Source: Pseudomonadota bacterium (GTDB lineage: Bacteria > Pseudomonadota > Gammaproteobacteria > Xanthomonadales > Rhodanobacteraceae). Taken from it: a DNA stretch of 64,000 nt. The position numbers and the translations under genes are program-made. The DNA is taken from assembly GCA_018240465.1 (NCBI GenBank), contig JAFEFS010000068.1, forward strand, positions 1 through 64,000, read 5' to 3'. Under the pieces are notes generated by a model. It was not told the origin of the DNA, did no database searches, and saw only the letters and a program-made list of their open reading frames with translations. Each line of letters begins with the position of its first letter. Position 1 is the first letter of the stretch. Below, piece after piece: positions 26,380-35,575 of this stretch.

Positions 26380-28920
26380 ATGAAACAGCCATCACGCACG
26401 CAAATCCACAATTCGCTATCCGTCGCAACCATTGTTGCCATCGCGTCAACCGCCACAGTGGCGCCGGTCGGCACCTTCGCACAGGAAACGGAACCCAAGA
26501 GCATGGAAACCATCCTCGTCACCGGTTCGCGCAACAGCACGCGCACGGTGGAGAACAGTTCCACACCGATCGACCTTATTAGCGCGAAGGACCTCGTCGC
26601 CACGGGCAAGGGCGATCTGTTGCAAGCACTGCTGACCAAGCTGCCGTCACTGAGCCTGCAGACTTATGGCAGTGGGTTGGACAATCAGGTCCGCGGCGCG
26701 ATGCTGCGCAATCTTTCTCCGGGCTACACACTGGTTCTGATCAACGGAAAACGCCGCAACGTTAGTCCCTACACCAGCGACACCAGCTTTCCCGGTCAAA
26801 ACTATACCGATATCGCGCTGATCCCGATGAGCGCGGTCGACCATGTCGAAGTGCTGCGCGATGGAGCCTCTGCTATCTACGGTTCCGACGCCATCACCGG
26901 CGTGGTCAACATCATACTTAAGTCTTCTCGCAGCGGTAGCAACGTGTCGGCCGAAGGCGGCACAAGCTTCGCCGGCGACGGCGTTCGCGGCAAATACGGG
27001 GCGAGCATCGGTCTGCCTCTTGGCCAAAATGGGTTTATCGATCTCTCTGCAGACATAACCAACCAGCAGGAAGCGAGCCGCACCAGACCCTATCGGGATA
27101 CCTACCTGGTGTACCCGGCGATCAACTCCAGCGGCACCCTAGTCAAGCTCTGCACCTACAACAGCCTGTGCCCCGGCACCACCGCCAACCCGGCCGAAGT
27201 CAACCGCGGCAACGTCAAGGACTACGCCTACAGCACCCCGCAATACGATCTGAAGTCCGCTGCATACAACCTTGAATATGCTCTCAGCGATTCGGCGAGG
27301 CTGTATTCGTTCGCGACTTATAGCGAGCGCCGGATGAGCACGCGCCAGAATACGCGAACGCCCTACACGACTTGGACTAGCAACGCCGGCTTGTACACAG
27401 TTTATCCGAACGGATTCACGCCTAGGGCGGTCGGCAAGGAAAAGGACTACACCACCGTACTCGGCCTGAAGGGCATGTCCGGCAGTTGGGATTGGGACTT
27501 GAGCGCCACCAATAACCGTGACACGTACAACGTATACACAAAGAACTCAGCCAACTACTCGCTCACCTATCCCGGCGCGCCTACCGACGTCTATTCGGGC
27601 AAACTGGCTTACACCCAGACCGTACTCAATCTCGACCTGCGCCGCGGCTTCGATGTCGCCGCACTCCATTCGCCATTGGATTTCAGCGCCGGGCTGGAGT
27701 ACCAGAACGAAGGCTACACCCGCGGTGCGGGAGAATATGCCTCCTGGTATGGCAGCGCCATCACTGCCTATTCAGGATATTTGCCAGCAGATGCCGTTCA
27801 TGGTACGCGCCACAGTCTGGCGGCTTACGTCGGCGCATCGGCCAACATCACCGAACGCTGGTACCTAGATATCGCCGGCCGCTTCGAAGACCATTCCGAC
27901 TTTGGCAACGTCTCCACCGGCCGGTTGACCACGCGTTTTGACTTCACCGACACGTTCGCGATCCGTGCCACCGTCAGCAATGGCTTTCACGCCCCATCGC
28001 TGGCTGCGGAGAACTTCCAACTCACTTCCGATACGCCAACCTACCGACAGATCAATGCCCGCGTCTCCTCGCCCGTGGCCCTTGCGTTGGGTGCGGTCCC
28101 ACTCAAACCGGAGAAATCCACGAACTACAGTTTGGGGTTCACATACTCGCCGGCGGACAATGTGCATCTGGCAATCGATGGCTACCAGATCGACATCCAC
28201 GACCAATTGGGTATGTCTACCTACGTCGGCTACGACCCTACCAACCCGACCCGGGTGGTGGACTTCTACGGCAACGTCCTGAATGCCAACCAACTGGCGA
28301 CCATCAATGCCCTGCTGAACAACGCCGGCTACACGGTCCCCGCCGGCAAGGGGCTGTTCGTCAGTTACCTGCGCACCATCGGCTCCACCCAGACTCGCGG
28401 CATCGAATTCACCGCGGACGGAACCATCGACAGTGACATCGGCAAGTGGACGTGGGACTACGCCCTCAATAGTGTCAAGACCGACATCACCCAAGCCGAG
28501 GGGATTCCACCGATTCTCGCCACTCTGCCGTACGTCGCGTTGCTTAACGAAGCGACCCAGTACAACCTGCGCTACCGGTCGCCTAAATACACCCAAGTCG
28601 CCGGGCTCGCCTGGACGCGCGACCAGGTAAACCTTGGGATTCGCTTTATTCAGTACGGGCCGATCAAGCGCCTCGGCAACAATTATCACTACACAATCTC
28701 ACCCAAACTGATCACCTCCTTGTCCGGTGGGTACGACTTCGGCAATGGCCTCAGCGTGACCGCAGGCGTCGATAACGTCTTCGACAAAAAGCCCAGCAAG
28801 ATTCCGGCTGCGGCCATCAGCGCCAGCAACCAGGCAACCTACCAATGGATGTACGACCCGCTGGATTCCATCAGCGCGCTGGGTGGTTACTACTATGCGC
28901 GCATCAATTACCGCTTCTGA
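26380..28920 (+). CDS. TonB-dependent outer membrane receptor (glycan operon)
   Basis: An energised outer-membrane importer of 846 residues. After a signal-like N-terminus ending about TFAQ come the TonB box region (METILVTGSR) and the plug domain: LLQALLTKLPSLSL, QVRGAMLRNLSPGYTLVLINGKRRN, VEVLRDGASAIYGSDAITGVVNIILK. The beta-barrel ends with the aromatic YYYARINYRF signature. First gene of a six-gene operon; only 15 bases separate it from the next. The two LacI-type operators upstream imply induction by the substrate it imports, probably an oligosaccharide or sugar conjugate. Base composition is lower in GC than that of the flanking genes, hinting at later acquisition. Confidence 0.93.
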   Translation: MKQPSRTQIHNSLSVATIVAIASTATVAPVGTFAQETEPKSMETILVTGSRNSTRTVENSSTPIDLISAKDLVATGKGDLLQALLTKLPSLSLQTYGSGLDNQVRGAMLRNLSPGYTLVLINGKRRNVSPYTSDTSFPGQNYTDIALIPMSAVDHVEVLRDGASAIYGSDAITGVVNIILKSSRSGSNVSAEGGTSFAGDGVRGKYGASIGLPLGQNGFIDLSADITNQQEASRTRPYRDTYLVYPAINSSGTLVKLCTYNSLCPGTTANPAEVNRGNVKDYAYSTPQYDLKSAAYNLEYALSDSARLYSFATYSERRMSTRQNTRTPYTTWTSNAGLYTVYPNGFTPRAVGKEKDYTTVLGLKGMSGSWDWDLSATNNRDTYNVYTKNSANYSLTYPGAPTDVYSGKLAYTQTVLNLDLRRGFDVAALHSPLDFSAGLEYQNEGYTRGAGEYASWYGSAITAYSGYLPADAVHGTRHSLAAYVGASANITERWYLDIAGRFEDHSDFGNVSTGRLTTRFDFTDTFAIRATVSNGFHAPSLAAENFQLTSDTPTYRQINARVSSPVALALGAVPLKPEKSTNYSLGFTYSPADNVHLAIDGYQIDIHDQLGMSTYVGYDPTNPTRVVDFYGNVLNANQLATINALLNNAGYTVPAGKGLFVSYLRTIGSTQTRGIEFTADGTIDSDIGKWTWDYALNSVKTDITQAEGIPPILATLPYVALLNEATQYNLRYRSPKYTQVAGLAWTRDQVNLGIRFIQYGPIKRLGNNYHYTISPKLITSLSGGYDFGNGLSVTAGVDNVFDKKPSKIPAAAISASNQATYQWMYDPLDSISALGGYYYARINYRF

Positions 28921-28935
28921 TTTCAGGAGACTCAC

Positions 28936-30942
28936 ATGACCGAGAAGAGGTACGAGAAGCTGGGCATGCTCGACAACATCGAGCGTCGCGATTTCGTCAA
29001 TGGCATGCTCAACAGTTCGCTGGCGTTTGCCGCTTCCGGCCTAGTCCCAAATGTGTTGGCCGCCGCTGCGGGAATACCGTCGACGTCGCCGACTACGAAC
29101 GCGGCCGCGGCGCCGAGCGGCCTATATCCGCCCGCACTGACCGGTATGCGTGGCAGCAGCTTCCCAGCGTACCAGGTCGGTCATGCCATGCGCGACGGTA
29201 CTTTGCACATCAATGAGGAGCAGATCCAAGACGCCGGCGAGGAATACGACCTCGTCGTTGTCGGCGGCGGCATAAGTGGGCTGTCCTCGGCTCTGTATTA
29301 CGCACGCGACAGTGGCGGTCAGGCGCGCACGCTGGTACTGGACAACCATGACGACTTCGGCGGCCACGCCAAGCGCAACGAGTTCGACTTCGGCGGCCGC
29401 ACCGTGATCTCCAACGCCGGCACCTTTAGTATCTCGCCCGGCAGCGAGAACGCACGCAGCTTCATGCAGTCGATAGGTATCGATGATATCGCCCGGCTCA
29501 ATCGTGACAACCAAGACACTTTTTTCTACCAGCGCCTCGGCATGGGACAGTCGGTTTACTACGACCAGGCTACTTTCAGCAAGGACTTGTTGATGGGCGA
29601 TCCTGCGCCGTGGATCGAATTCGTCCCGTTGCACGACCCGAATACCCCGCCCGACCAAACGAAACGATGGTCCGAGTTCCTTGCACGCGCACCGATGAAC
29701 GAGCGGGCGCGCAAGGACGTGTACCGGCTGTACACCGCGAAGACCGACTATCTGCCCGATATGACGCCTGCCGAGCGCGTGAAGAGGTTGCGCAGGATCA
29801 CCTACCGCGACTTCCTGCTGGACATTGCCAAGGTCGACCCGATGGCCGTCGCCTACCTGCGTGACCGCACCTTCGGCAGCGCGCGCGGGCTGTCCGGGAT
29901 GTCGGCGATTGCGGCGCGCCGACGCGGCATGCCGGGTTTTCTCGGCATGGATCTCGGCCCTGACAATCCGCTGCCACCGAGCGCATCGAGTCCACCGGCG
30001 GCGACGACCCACAAGCCCATTGCCAACTACCATTTTCCTGACGGCAACGCGACCATCGCCCGCCTGATCGTCCGCCAACTGATCCCCGAGGCGTTGCCCG
30101 GCAAGACACTCGAAGACTCGATCCTGCAACGTGCCGATTATTCGCGCTTGGACTTGCCCACCAACCGTAATCGCATCCGTCTGAGCAGCACCGCGGTTCA
30201 GGTCGCCAACACACCCAACGGCGTCAGCGTACTCTATTCCCGCGACGGCAAAATTCATCGCGTGCGCGCCCGCCACTGCGTGCTGGCGTGCTGGCACCAC
30301 ATCATCCCCTACATCTGCCAAGAATTGCCGAGCTGGCAGAAGGAAGCGCTGCGCTATCAGGTGCATGCGGTAAACCTTTGGGTCAACGTCTGGCTGCGCA
30401 ACTGGCGTGCGTTTCACAAGGCCGGCGCCTGCTTCATCAACGCCCCCAGCGGCTACTACTCTCAGATCCTGCTGGAATGCCCGGTGGACATCGGCGGCTA
30501 CAAGCGTTCGACCTCACCCGACGAACCGACCGTACTGACAATGCTGCGCGTGTTCGAGACACCGGGGCTCCCGGTCAAGGACCAATACCGCATCGCCCGC
30601 AACGAGATGTACGGCACCGACTTCGAGACCTACGAACTCCACGTGCGCGACCAGCTTTCGCGTATGCTCGGCCCATACGGCTTCGACGCTCGCCGCGACA
30701 TCGCCGGCATCACCATCAACCGCTGGGGACATGGTTATTCGTACATGTATTCCTCGGTATTCGACGAGTTCATCGACCGCGGTGAGCAGCCGCCGCACGA
30801 GCGCGCGCGAATGCCCTGCGGCAACATCGCCATCGCCAACTGCGATGCCGCCGCGCGCGACACTACGCCCGACGCCATCGACCAGGCGCGTCGGGCGGTC
30901 AGCGAGCTGCGGATGAACCTACGCAACAGCGTCAATTTCTGA
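28936..30942 (+). CDS. Tat-exported FAD oxidoreductase, spermidine dehydrogenase (SpdH)-like
   Basis: A 668-residue flavoprotein. The N-terminus KLGMLDNIERRDFVNGMLNS holds a twin-arginine motif (RRDF), so it should act in the periplasm. FAD binding is at about 108-145: YDLVVVGGGISGLSSALYYA, followed by VLDNHDDFGGHAKRNEF. YPPALTGMRGSSFPAYQVGHAMRDG and NRWGHGYSYMY near the end are family hallmarks of the SpdH group, whose founding member cleaves the secondary amine of spermidine. It lies between a TonB receptor and a sugar symporter in an operon with sugar enzymes, which is unexpected for a polyamine enzyme. The substrate may be an amine-linked sugar, but this is inference. The C-terminal half has no recognised sugar domain. 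Confidence 0.82.
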   Translation: MTEKRYEKLGMLDNIERRDFVNGMLNSSLAFAASGLVPNVLAAAAGIPSTSPTTNAAAAPSGLYPPALTGMRGSSFPAYQVGHAMRDGTLHINEEQIQDAGEEYDLVVVGGGISGLSSALYYARDSGGQARTLVLDNHDDFGGHAKRNEFDFGGRTVISNAGTFSISPGSENARSFMQSIGIDDIARLNRDNQDTFFYQRLGMGQSVYYDQATFSKDLLMGDPAPWIEFVPLHDPNTPPDQTKRWSEFLARAPMNERARKDVYRLYTAKTDYLPDMTPAERVKRLRRITYRDFLLDIAKVDPMAVAYLRDRTFGSARGLSGMSAIAARRRGMPGFLGMDLGPDNPLPPSASSPPAATTHKPIANYHFPDGNATIARLIVRQLIPEALPGKTLEDSILQRADYSRLDLPTNRNRIRLSSTAVQVANTPNGVSVLYSRDGKIHRVRARHCVLACWHHIIPYICQELPSWQKEALRYQVHAVNLWVNVWLRNWRAFHKAGACFINAPSGYYSQILLECPVDIGGYKRSTSPDEPTVLTMLRVFETPGLPVKDQYRIARNEMYGTDFETYELHVRDQLSRMLGPYGFDARRDIAGITINRWGHGYSYMYSSVFDEFIDRGEQPPHERARMPCGNIAIANCDAAARDTTPDAIDQARRAVSELRMNLRNSVNF

Positions 30943-30988
30943 AGCGGGCAACCAAGAGCAGTTTGTTCGTAACTGGGAGGAAAATCGA

Positions 30989-32275
30989 ATGCACTACAGC
31001 GAAAACTCCACGGTTCCAGCCAATGCCGAAATGCGCACCGCGCTGCTGCCGCTGGTGCTGATCATCAGCTTGTTCTTTTTCTGGGGCGCGGCGGCCAGCC
31101 TCAACGACATCCTGATCAAGCAGTTTAAGAAGGCCTTCGAGCTTTCCGACCTGCAGGCGGGGCTGGTGCAGAGCGCGTTCTATCTCGGCTATTTCCTGTT
31201 CGCGATGCCAGCGGCCATATTCATGCGCCGCTACAGCTACAAGGCAGCCGTGGTCCTCGGCCTGCTGCTGTTCGCGGCTGGCGCCTTCTTGTTCTATCCT
31301 GCGGCTGCAATCCATACCTATGGCTTGTTCCTGTTGGCGCTGTTCGTGATCGCCAGCGGCTTGGCGTTTCTCGAGACTTCGGCCAATTCGCTGGTGATCG
31401 TGCTCGGCCCGGCGGAAGGCGCAGCACGGCGCCTGAACTTGGCGCAGGCGTTCAATCCGCTCGGCGCAATGACCGGCGTGATGATCGGCTCGCACTTCAT
31501 CTTTTCCGGAATCGAGCATCGCGCGCAGGACCTCGCGGCGATGGTGCCGGCCGCGCGCACAGCATATTTCGTCGCCGAATCGCACGCCGTGCAGCTGCCG
31601 TATCTGGTGATCGGCATGGTAGTGGCGTTATGGGCGACACTGGTAGCGCGGACGACATTCCCAACCCCGCACGAAGAAGGCGGCCGGCACGAGGCCGGCA
31701 CAGGGGCACAATTGAAGGAACTGTTGCGCAATCGCAACTTCGTGTTCGCGGTGGTGGCACAGTTGTTCTACGTCGGCGCGCAAGTCGGCGTCTGGAGCTA
31801 CCTGATCCGCTATTTCCAGGACGTGGTGCCCGGCACGCCGGAAAAGACCGCAGCTGGGTTTCTGACGCTTTCGCTAGCGCTGTTCATGGGCGGACGCTTC
31901 GCCGGCTCCGCGTTGCTGCGTAAGCTGTCGCCGACGCGCCTGTTGGCCGCTTTCGCGCTGATCGATCTACTGCTCTGCCTCGTCGCAATCGCCTTTCCCG
32001 GCATGATCGGCCTTTACGCGCTGGTTGGCGTCAGCATCTTCATGTCGATCATGTTCCCGACGATCTTCGTGCTCGGCCTCGAGGGCATGGACGACGACCA
32101 TCGCAAGCTCGGTTCCTCGATGCTGGTTATGGCCATCATCGGTGGCGCATTGCTGCCGGCGCTGATGGGCGCTGTCTCGGATGCGGCCGGGATCCACTGG
32201 GCCTTCGCGGTACCCGCACTCGGCTTCGTCGTCATTCTCGCCTTCGCGCTACGTGCCCGGCATGTACTGCGCTGA
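30989..32275 (+). CDS. FucP-like MFS sugar:proton symporter
   Basis: An inner-membrane importer of 428 residues with 12 predicted membrane helices. It begins after a short hydrophilic tail with LLPLVLIISLFFFWGAAASLNDILIKQFKKAF, the fucose permease (FHS) subfamily signature. LVQSAFYLGYFLFAMPAA follows, and then the conserved FLETSANSLVIVLGP and RLNLAQAFNPLGAMTGV. Members carry L-fucose, mannose, glucose, fructose or GlcNAc, so the sugar cannot be assigned by sequence alone. It is preceded by an AACTGGGAGGAAAA ribosome site. In the operon it would bring in the sugar freed in the periplasm. Confidence 0.9.
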   Translation: MHYSENSTVPANAEMRTALLPLVLIISLFFFWGAAASLNDILIKQFKKAFELSDLQAGLVQSAFYLGYFLFAMPAAIFMRRYSYKAAVVLGLLLFAAGAFLFYPAAAIHTYGLFLLALFVIASGLAFLETSANSLVIVLGPAEGAARRLNLAQAFNPLGAMTGVMIGSHFIFSGIEHRAQDLAAMVPAARTAYFVAESHAVQLPYLVIGMVVALWATLVARTTFPTPHEEGGRHEAGTGAQLKELLRNRNFVFAVVAQLFYVGAQVGVWSYLIRYFQDVVPGTPEKTAAGFLTLSLALFMGGRFAGSALLRKLSPTRLLAAFALIDLLLCLVAIAFPGMIGLYALVGVSIFMSIMFPTIFVLGLEGMDDDHRKLGSSMLVMAIIGGALLPALMGAVSDAAGIHWAFAVPALGFVVILAFALRARHVLR

Positions 32276-32308
32276 CTCTTCATTCGTCTGGATTTTTCAG
32301 GAGACTCC

Positions 32309-33145
32309 ATGTCATCGATTCCATCCGTTCCGCTCAACGACGGCCAGCGTATCCCGCAACTCGGGCTGGGCATGTGGCAGGTTGCGGACGCCGACGTGCC
32401 GCGTGTGCTCGGCACCGCATTCGAACTGGGCTATCGCCACATCGACGGCGCCGCCGCCTACGGCAACGAGGAGGGCCTCGGCCGCGCGATCCACGCCTCC
32501 GGCCTGCCGCGCTCCGAGTTGTTCGTCACCACGAAGCTGCGCAATCCCGACCAAGGCCGCGAGCGGGCGCTGAAGGCGCTCGATGCCAGCCTCGCCAAGC
32601 TTGGACTGGATTACGTCGATCTCTACTTGATCCATTGGCCGTGCCCGCGCCACGACCGCTTCGTCGAAAGCTGGGAGGCGTTGATGAAGGCGCGGGAGGC
32701 CGGCAAAGTGCGCTCGATCGGCGTATCCAACTTCCGCGCACAGGATATCGAGCGCGTTGTCGCCGCCACTGGCGTGGTGCCGGTGGTTAACCAGATCGAA
32801 CTGCATCCGATGTTGCAGCAAGTTGAACTGAGTGCTTACAACAAGACGCACGGCATCGTCACCGAGGCTTGGAGCCCGCTGGCGCATGGCGGCGCGCTGC
32901 TCGCCGACCAGGCATTGCAGACGATCGCCGCCAAGCATGGCAAGACCACTGCGCAGATCACCCTGCGCTGGCACATCCAGGCGGGTCGGGTGATCTTCCC
33001 GAAGTCGGCCACGCCGGCGCGTATCGACGAAAACGCAGCGATCTTCGACTTCGCGCTCGACGCCGACGACATCGCCGGGATCGACGCACTCGACAACGGC
33101 ACGCGACTGGGGCCGGATCCCGCCGACTACGAGGACATGGGCTGA
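32309..33145 (+). CDS. Aldo/keto reductase
   Basis: An NADPH-dependent carbonyl reductase of 278 residues with a TIM-barrel fold. The complete catalytic tetrad is visible: Asp46 and Tyr51 (IDGAAAYGNE), Lys76 (FVTTKL) and His109 (LIHWPCP). The cofactor-binding end reads VIFPKSATPARIDENAAIFDF. This is the 2,5-diketo-gluconate reductase-like branch, which reduces sugar-derived ketones and aldehydes. It sits between a sugar symporter and a sugar kinase, so a role in reducing a keto-sugar to a phosphorylatable sugar is plausible. ATG 32309 follows a CAGGAGA ribosome site. Confidence 0.92.
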   Translation: MSSIPSVPLNDGQRIPQLGLGMWQVADADVPRVLGTAFELGYRHIDGAAAYGNEEGLGRAIHASGLPRSELFVTTKLRNPDQGRERALKALDASLAKLGLDYVDLYLIHWPCPRHDRFVESWEALMKAREAGKVRSIGVSNFRAQDIERVVAATGVVPVVNQIELHPMLQQVELSAYNKTHGIVTEAWSPLAHGGALLADQALQTIAAKHGKTTAQITLRWHIQAGRVIFPKSATPARIDENAAIFDFALDADDIAGIDALDNGTRLGPDPADYEDMG

Positions 33146-33155
33146 GCGCGGACCG

Positions 33156-34145
33156 ATGGGTATACACAGAAGAATCGTCTGCTTCGGCGAGGCGCTGATC
33201 GACATGCTGGCGCAACCGCCCGCTACGCCGGATGCGCCGCGCGCATTTCTGCAGTTTGCCGGCGGCGCGCCAGCAAACGTCTCGGTCGCGGTGGCGCGGC
33301 TCGGCGGCGACAGTCATTTCGTCGGCATGCTCGGCAACGACATGTTCGGTGATTTCCTACTGCAGAGCCTACGCGAGGCGGGTGTCACCACCGACGGCGT
33401 AGTGCGTACTGACAAGGCGCGTACCGCGCTGGCCTTCGTCGCGCTGGATGCGCGCGGCGAGCGCAGCTTCAGTTTCTACCGACCTCCGTCGGCGGACATG
33501 CTGTTCCGCGCCGCGCACTTCGACCGGCTCAGGTTCGAGGATATCCGCCTGTTCCATGTCTGCTCCGTCTGCATGACCGAAGAGCAGATCGCACGGACCA
33601 CATTCGAGGGCATGCGCCGCGCGCGCGCGGCGGGAGCGCTGGTCAGCTTCGACATGAACCTGCGGCCAATGCTGTGGCCGCGAGATGAGGATCCGGCATC
33701 GCGCTTGTGGCAGGCATTGGCACTGGCCGATATGGTCAAGCTCTCGCGCGAGGAGTTCGATTGGCTCTGCGACGCCGCCCACGCCGACGGCGCGGCGGTG
33801 ATCGAACGCCTGTGGCAGGGCAACGCGCAGTTGCTTCTGGTCACCGACGGCGACCATCCGCTGCGCTGGCATACGCGCGAAGACAGCGGCGAAGTGCCGG
33901 CGTTCCGAGTACAGATGCAGGACAGCACCGCGGCAGGCGACGCCTTCGTCGGCGGATTGCTGTACCAGCTTGCGCGGCTGCCCGACGGCACGGCGCTGAG
34001 TACGTTCTGCCGCGACCGTGCGGCACTGGAGCAAAGCGTGCGGTTTGCCGCCGCCGCCGGTGCGCTCGCAGTGACGCGCAAAGGCGCCTTCGCCGCGATG
34101 CCGACGCGGGACGACGTGCTAGCCCTGATCGAAGCACAGTCGTGA
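33156..34145 (+). CDS. PfkB-family sugar kinase, fructokinase-like
   Basis: An ATP-dependent kinase of 329 residues. The N-terminal PfkB signature reads FAGGAPANVSVAVARLGGDSHFVGMLGNDMFG. The C-terminal signature DSTAAGDAFVGGLLYQL holds the catalytic Asp of the GD motif. The opening VCFGEALIDM and FDMNLRPMLWP match fructokinases more than ribokinases or KDG kinases. It starts 11 bases after the reductase stop. Fructose, or a similar ketohexose, is the likely substrate, which would deliver fructose 6-phosphate to central metabolism. Confidence 0.9.
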   Translation: MGIHRRIVCFGEALIDMLAQPPATPDAPRAFLQFAGGAPANVSVAVARLGGDSHFVGMLGNDMFGDFLLQSLREAGVTTDGVVRTDKARTALAFVALDARGERSFSFYRPPSADMLFRAAHFDRLRFEDIRLFHVCSVCMTEEQIARTTFEGMRRARAAGALVSFDMNLRPMLWPRDEDPASRLWQALALADMVKLSREEFDWLCDAAHADGAAVIERLWQGNAQLLLVTDGDHPLRWHTREDSGEVPAFRVQMQDSTAAGDAFVGGLLYQLARLPDGTALSTFCRDRAALEQSVRFAAAAGALAVTRKGAFAAMPTRDDVLALIEAQS

Positions 34146-34176
34146 CGCATCGAAATTCAACGACAAGGAAAATACG

Positions 34177-34479
34177 ATGACCGACAGCACGCCCGTTGTT
34201 CTGTACGCCACCTTCACCGCCACGGCTGGCAACGCCGCCGCCGTCACGGCCCTTTTGAAGGATTACGCCGTGGCCGTCCGCAGAGAGGCCGGCAACGTGC
34301 TGTTCGAGGCCTCGTGCAAGGCGGACGAACCCGAGTCCTTCTTCGTATACGAGGAATATGCTGACGAAGCCGCCTTCCAGGCGCATCTAAGCGCGCCATA
34401 CGGCGCTTCTTTCAACGCTGCGCTTGCCCCACTCATCGTGGAACACCAGTCCAAGCTGACGTTCCTGTTACGGGTATGA
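34177..34479 (+). CDS. ABM-domain protein (YgiN-like monooxygenase family)
   Basis: A 100-residue single-domain protein with the ferredoxin-like ABM fold: VVLYATFTATAGNAAAVTALL at the start, EAGNVLFEASCKADEPESFFVYEEYADEAAFQAH in the middle, and a C-terminal strand KLTFLLRV. Relatives act as cofactor-free monooxygenases or small stress proteins, usually as dimers. It is the last gene of the TonB receptor operon, 31 bases after the kinase, with a GACAAGGAAAA ribosome site. Its role in sugar use is unclear; handling of a reactive dicarbonyl or quinone by-product is a guess. Confidence 0.82.
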   Translation: MTDSTPVVLYATFTATAGNAAAVTALLKDYAVAVRREAGNVLFEASCKADEPESFFVYEEYADEAAFQAHLSAPYGASFNAALAPLIVEHQSKLTFLLRV

Positions 34480-34539
34480 GATGGACCCAACGCCAGGACA
34501 ACCTCGTCAACGACCTCGCGTGGAAAGACTAGAACGGCC

Positions 34540-35556
34540 TTAGCGTGGCAACTCGGGAATCCCGCGGCGAATTTCGGCGCTGAAATTTCCGCTTCGGTCC
34601 GCCTGCCGCGCGCGCGCGTCGATGCTGCCGAGCTCGCGCAGCTGCTCGAGCGGATAGCGCGTGTCCAGCCCGCCGCGCGCATAGACGTATTCGTCGATGT
34701 GGCCGGAGAACAGCAGACGCCAGTCCAGCGGCAGGTTGCCGACGATGCTGCGCATCATGTGGTAGATCAGCGTCGTGCAGTTCGTCGTCACCGTGTTGTA
34801 GAAGCGCGGCGTCGCAGCGAGCGTGTTGCCTTCGGCGACATAGGCGTGGAACAGCGCCAGCATCGCCGGCTTCGGCATGTTGACGCGGAACAGGCGTACG
34901 TCCTCACCGCGCACGTTGCTGCGCAGGCGCACGATGTCGCGCTCATCTGCCGCGATGAGAACGAGTTCGAATTCCTTGAAGAAGCCGCCAATAGCGGAAA
35001 ATTTCTCGCCGCGTTCGCGCCGGATCTCGGCCGAGAAAACGATGTGCGCGCCGTCGGCAAAACCGAACGAAACCAGCGTGTGCGCGATCGACGGCCCCAT
35101 CCAGTACGACAGGATCAGGTCGACCGATTCGAGCTTCTTCAGGTCGTACCGGCGCGTTTCCCAATGCGGTGTGTATTCGCGCTCGCTGCGCCAGTCGAAG
35201 TCGCGCACGTCGTCGAGCGTGACGGTGTCGCCGGCAACGGCGCCGGTGACGCCATGCGCGACGTCGTCGGCCCATTGCCGATCATTCGATGGTGCGATCG
35301 TCTGCCACCGCCACAGCAGTCCCGCGAACAGCGCAACAAAGCCGATCGTCGCGAGCAGCGCCCTGCCCTGCCGGGCGAGCACGAGCAGTGCGGCACACAG
35401 CACAGCCCAGACCAGGACGCCCGCGGCACGCAGCGCAAGCCCGCCCGGCAACTGGTACCACAGCGCCGCCGCGCCCCAGCAAGCAGGAATCGCGAGCACG
35501 AGCACGGCCAGCGCGCTCAGCGTCCAGACCACCACGCGACGCCCGCGCATCGCCAT
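34540..35556 (-). CDS. DUF4105 (Lnb-type periplasmic domain) membrane protein
   Basis: A 338-residue protein with about three N-terminal membrane helices (ALAVLVLAIPACWGAAALW, LVWAVLCAALLVLA, TIGFVALFAGLLW) and a C-terminal soluble domain. That domain carries FDWRSEREYTPHWETRRYDL and FYNTVTTNCTTLIYHMM. This matches DUF4105, now related to the periplasmic domain of the lipoprotein acyltransferase Lnb, in which a conserved Cys is central; the Cys of TTNCTT is the counterpart. The domain likely faces the periplasm. Function here is unproven. ATG 35556 is chosen among GTG 35559 and ATG 35550. It converges on the ABM gene. Confidence 0.82.
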   Translation of the reverse strand: MAMRGRRVVVWTLSALAVLVLAIPACWGAAALWYQLPGGLALRAAGVLVWAVLCAALLVLARQGRALLATIGFVALFAGLLWRWQTIAPSNDRQWADDVAHGVTGAVAGDTVTLDDVRDFDWRSEREYTPHWETRRYDLKKLESVDLILSYWMGPSIAHTLVSFGFADGAHIVFSAEIRRERGEKFSAIGGFFKEFELVLIAADERDIVRLRSNVRGEDVRLFRVNMPKPAMLALFHAYVAEGNTLAATPRFYNTVTTNCTTLIYHMMRSIVGNLPLDWRLLFSGHIDEYVYARGGLDTRYPLEQLRELGSIDARARQADRSGNFSAEIRRGIPELPR

Positions 35557-35575
35557 CACGTCGCGCGCTCTGCCG

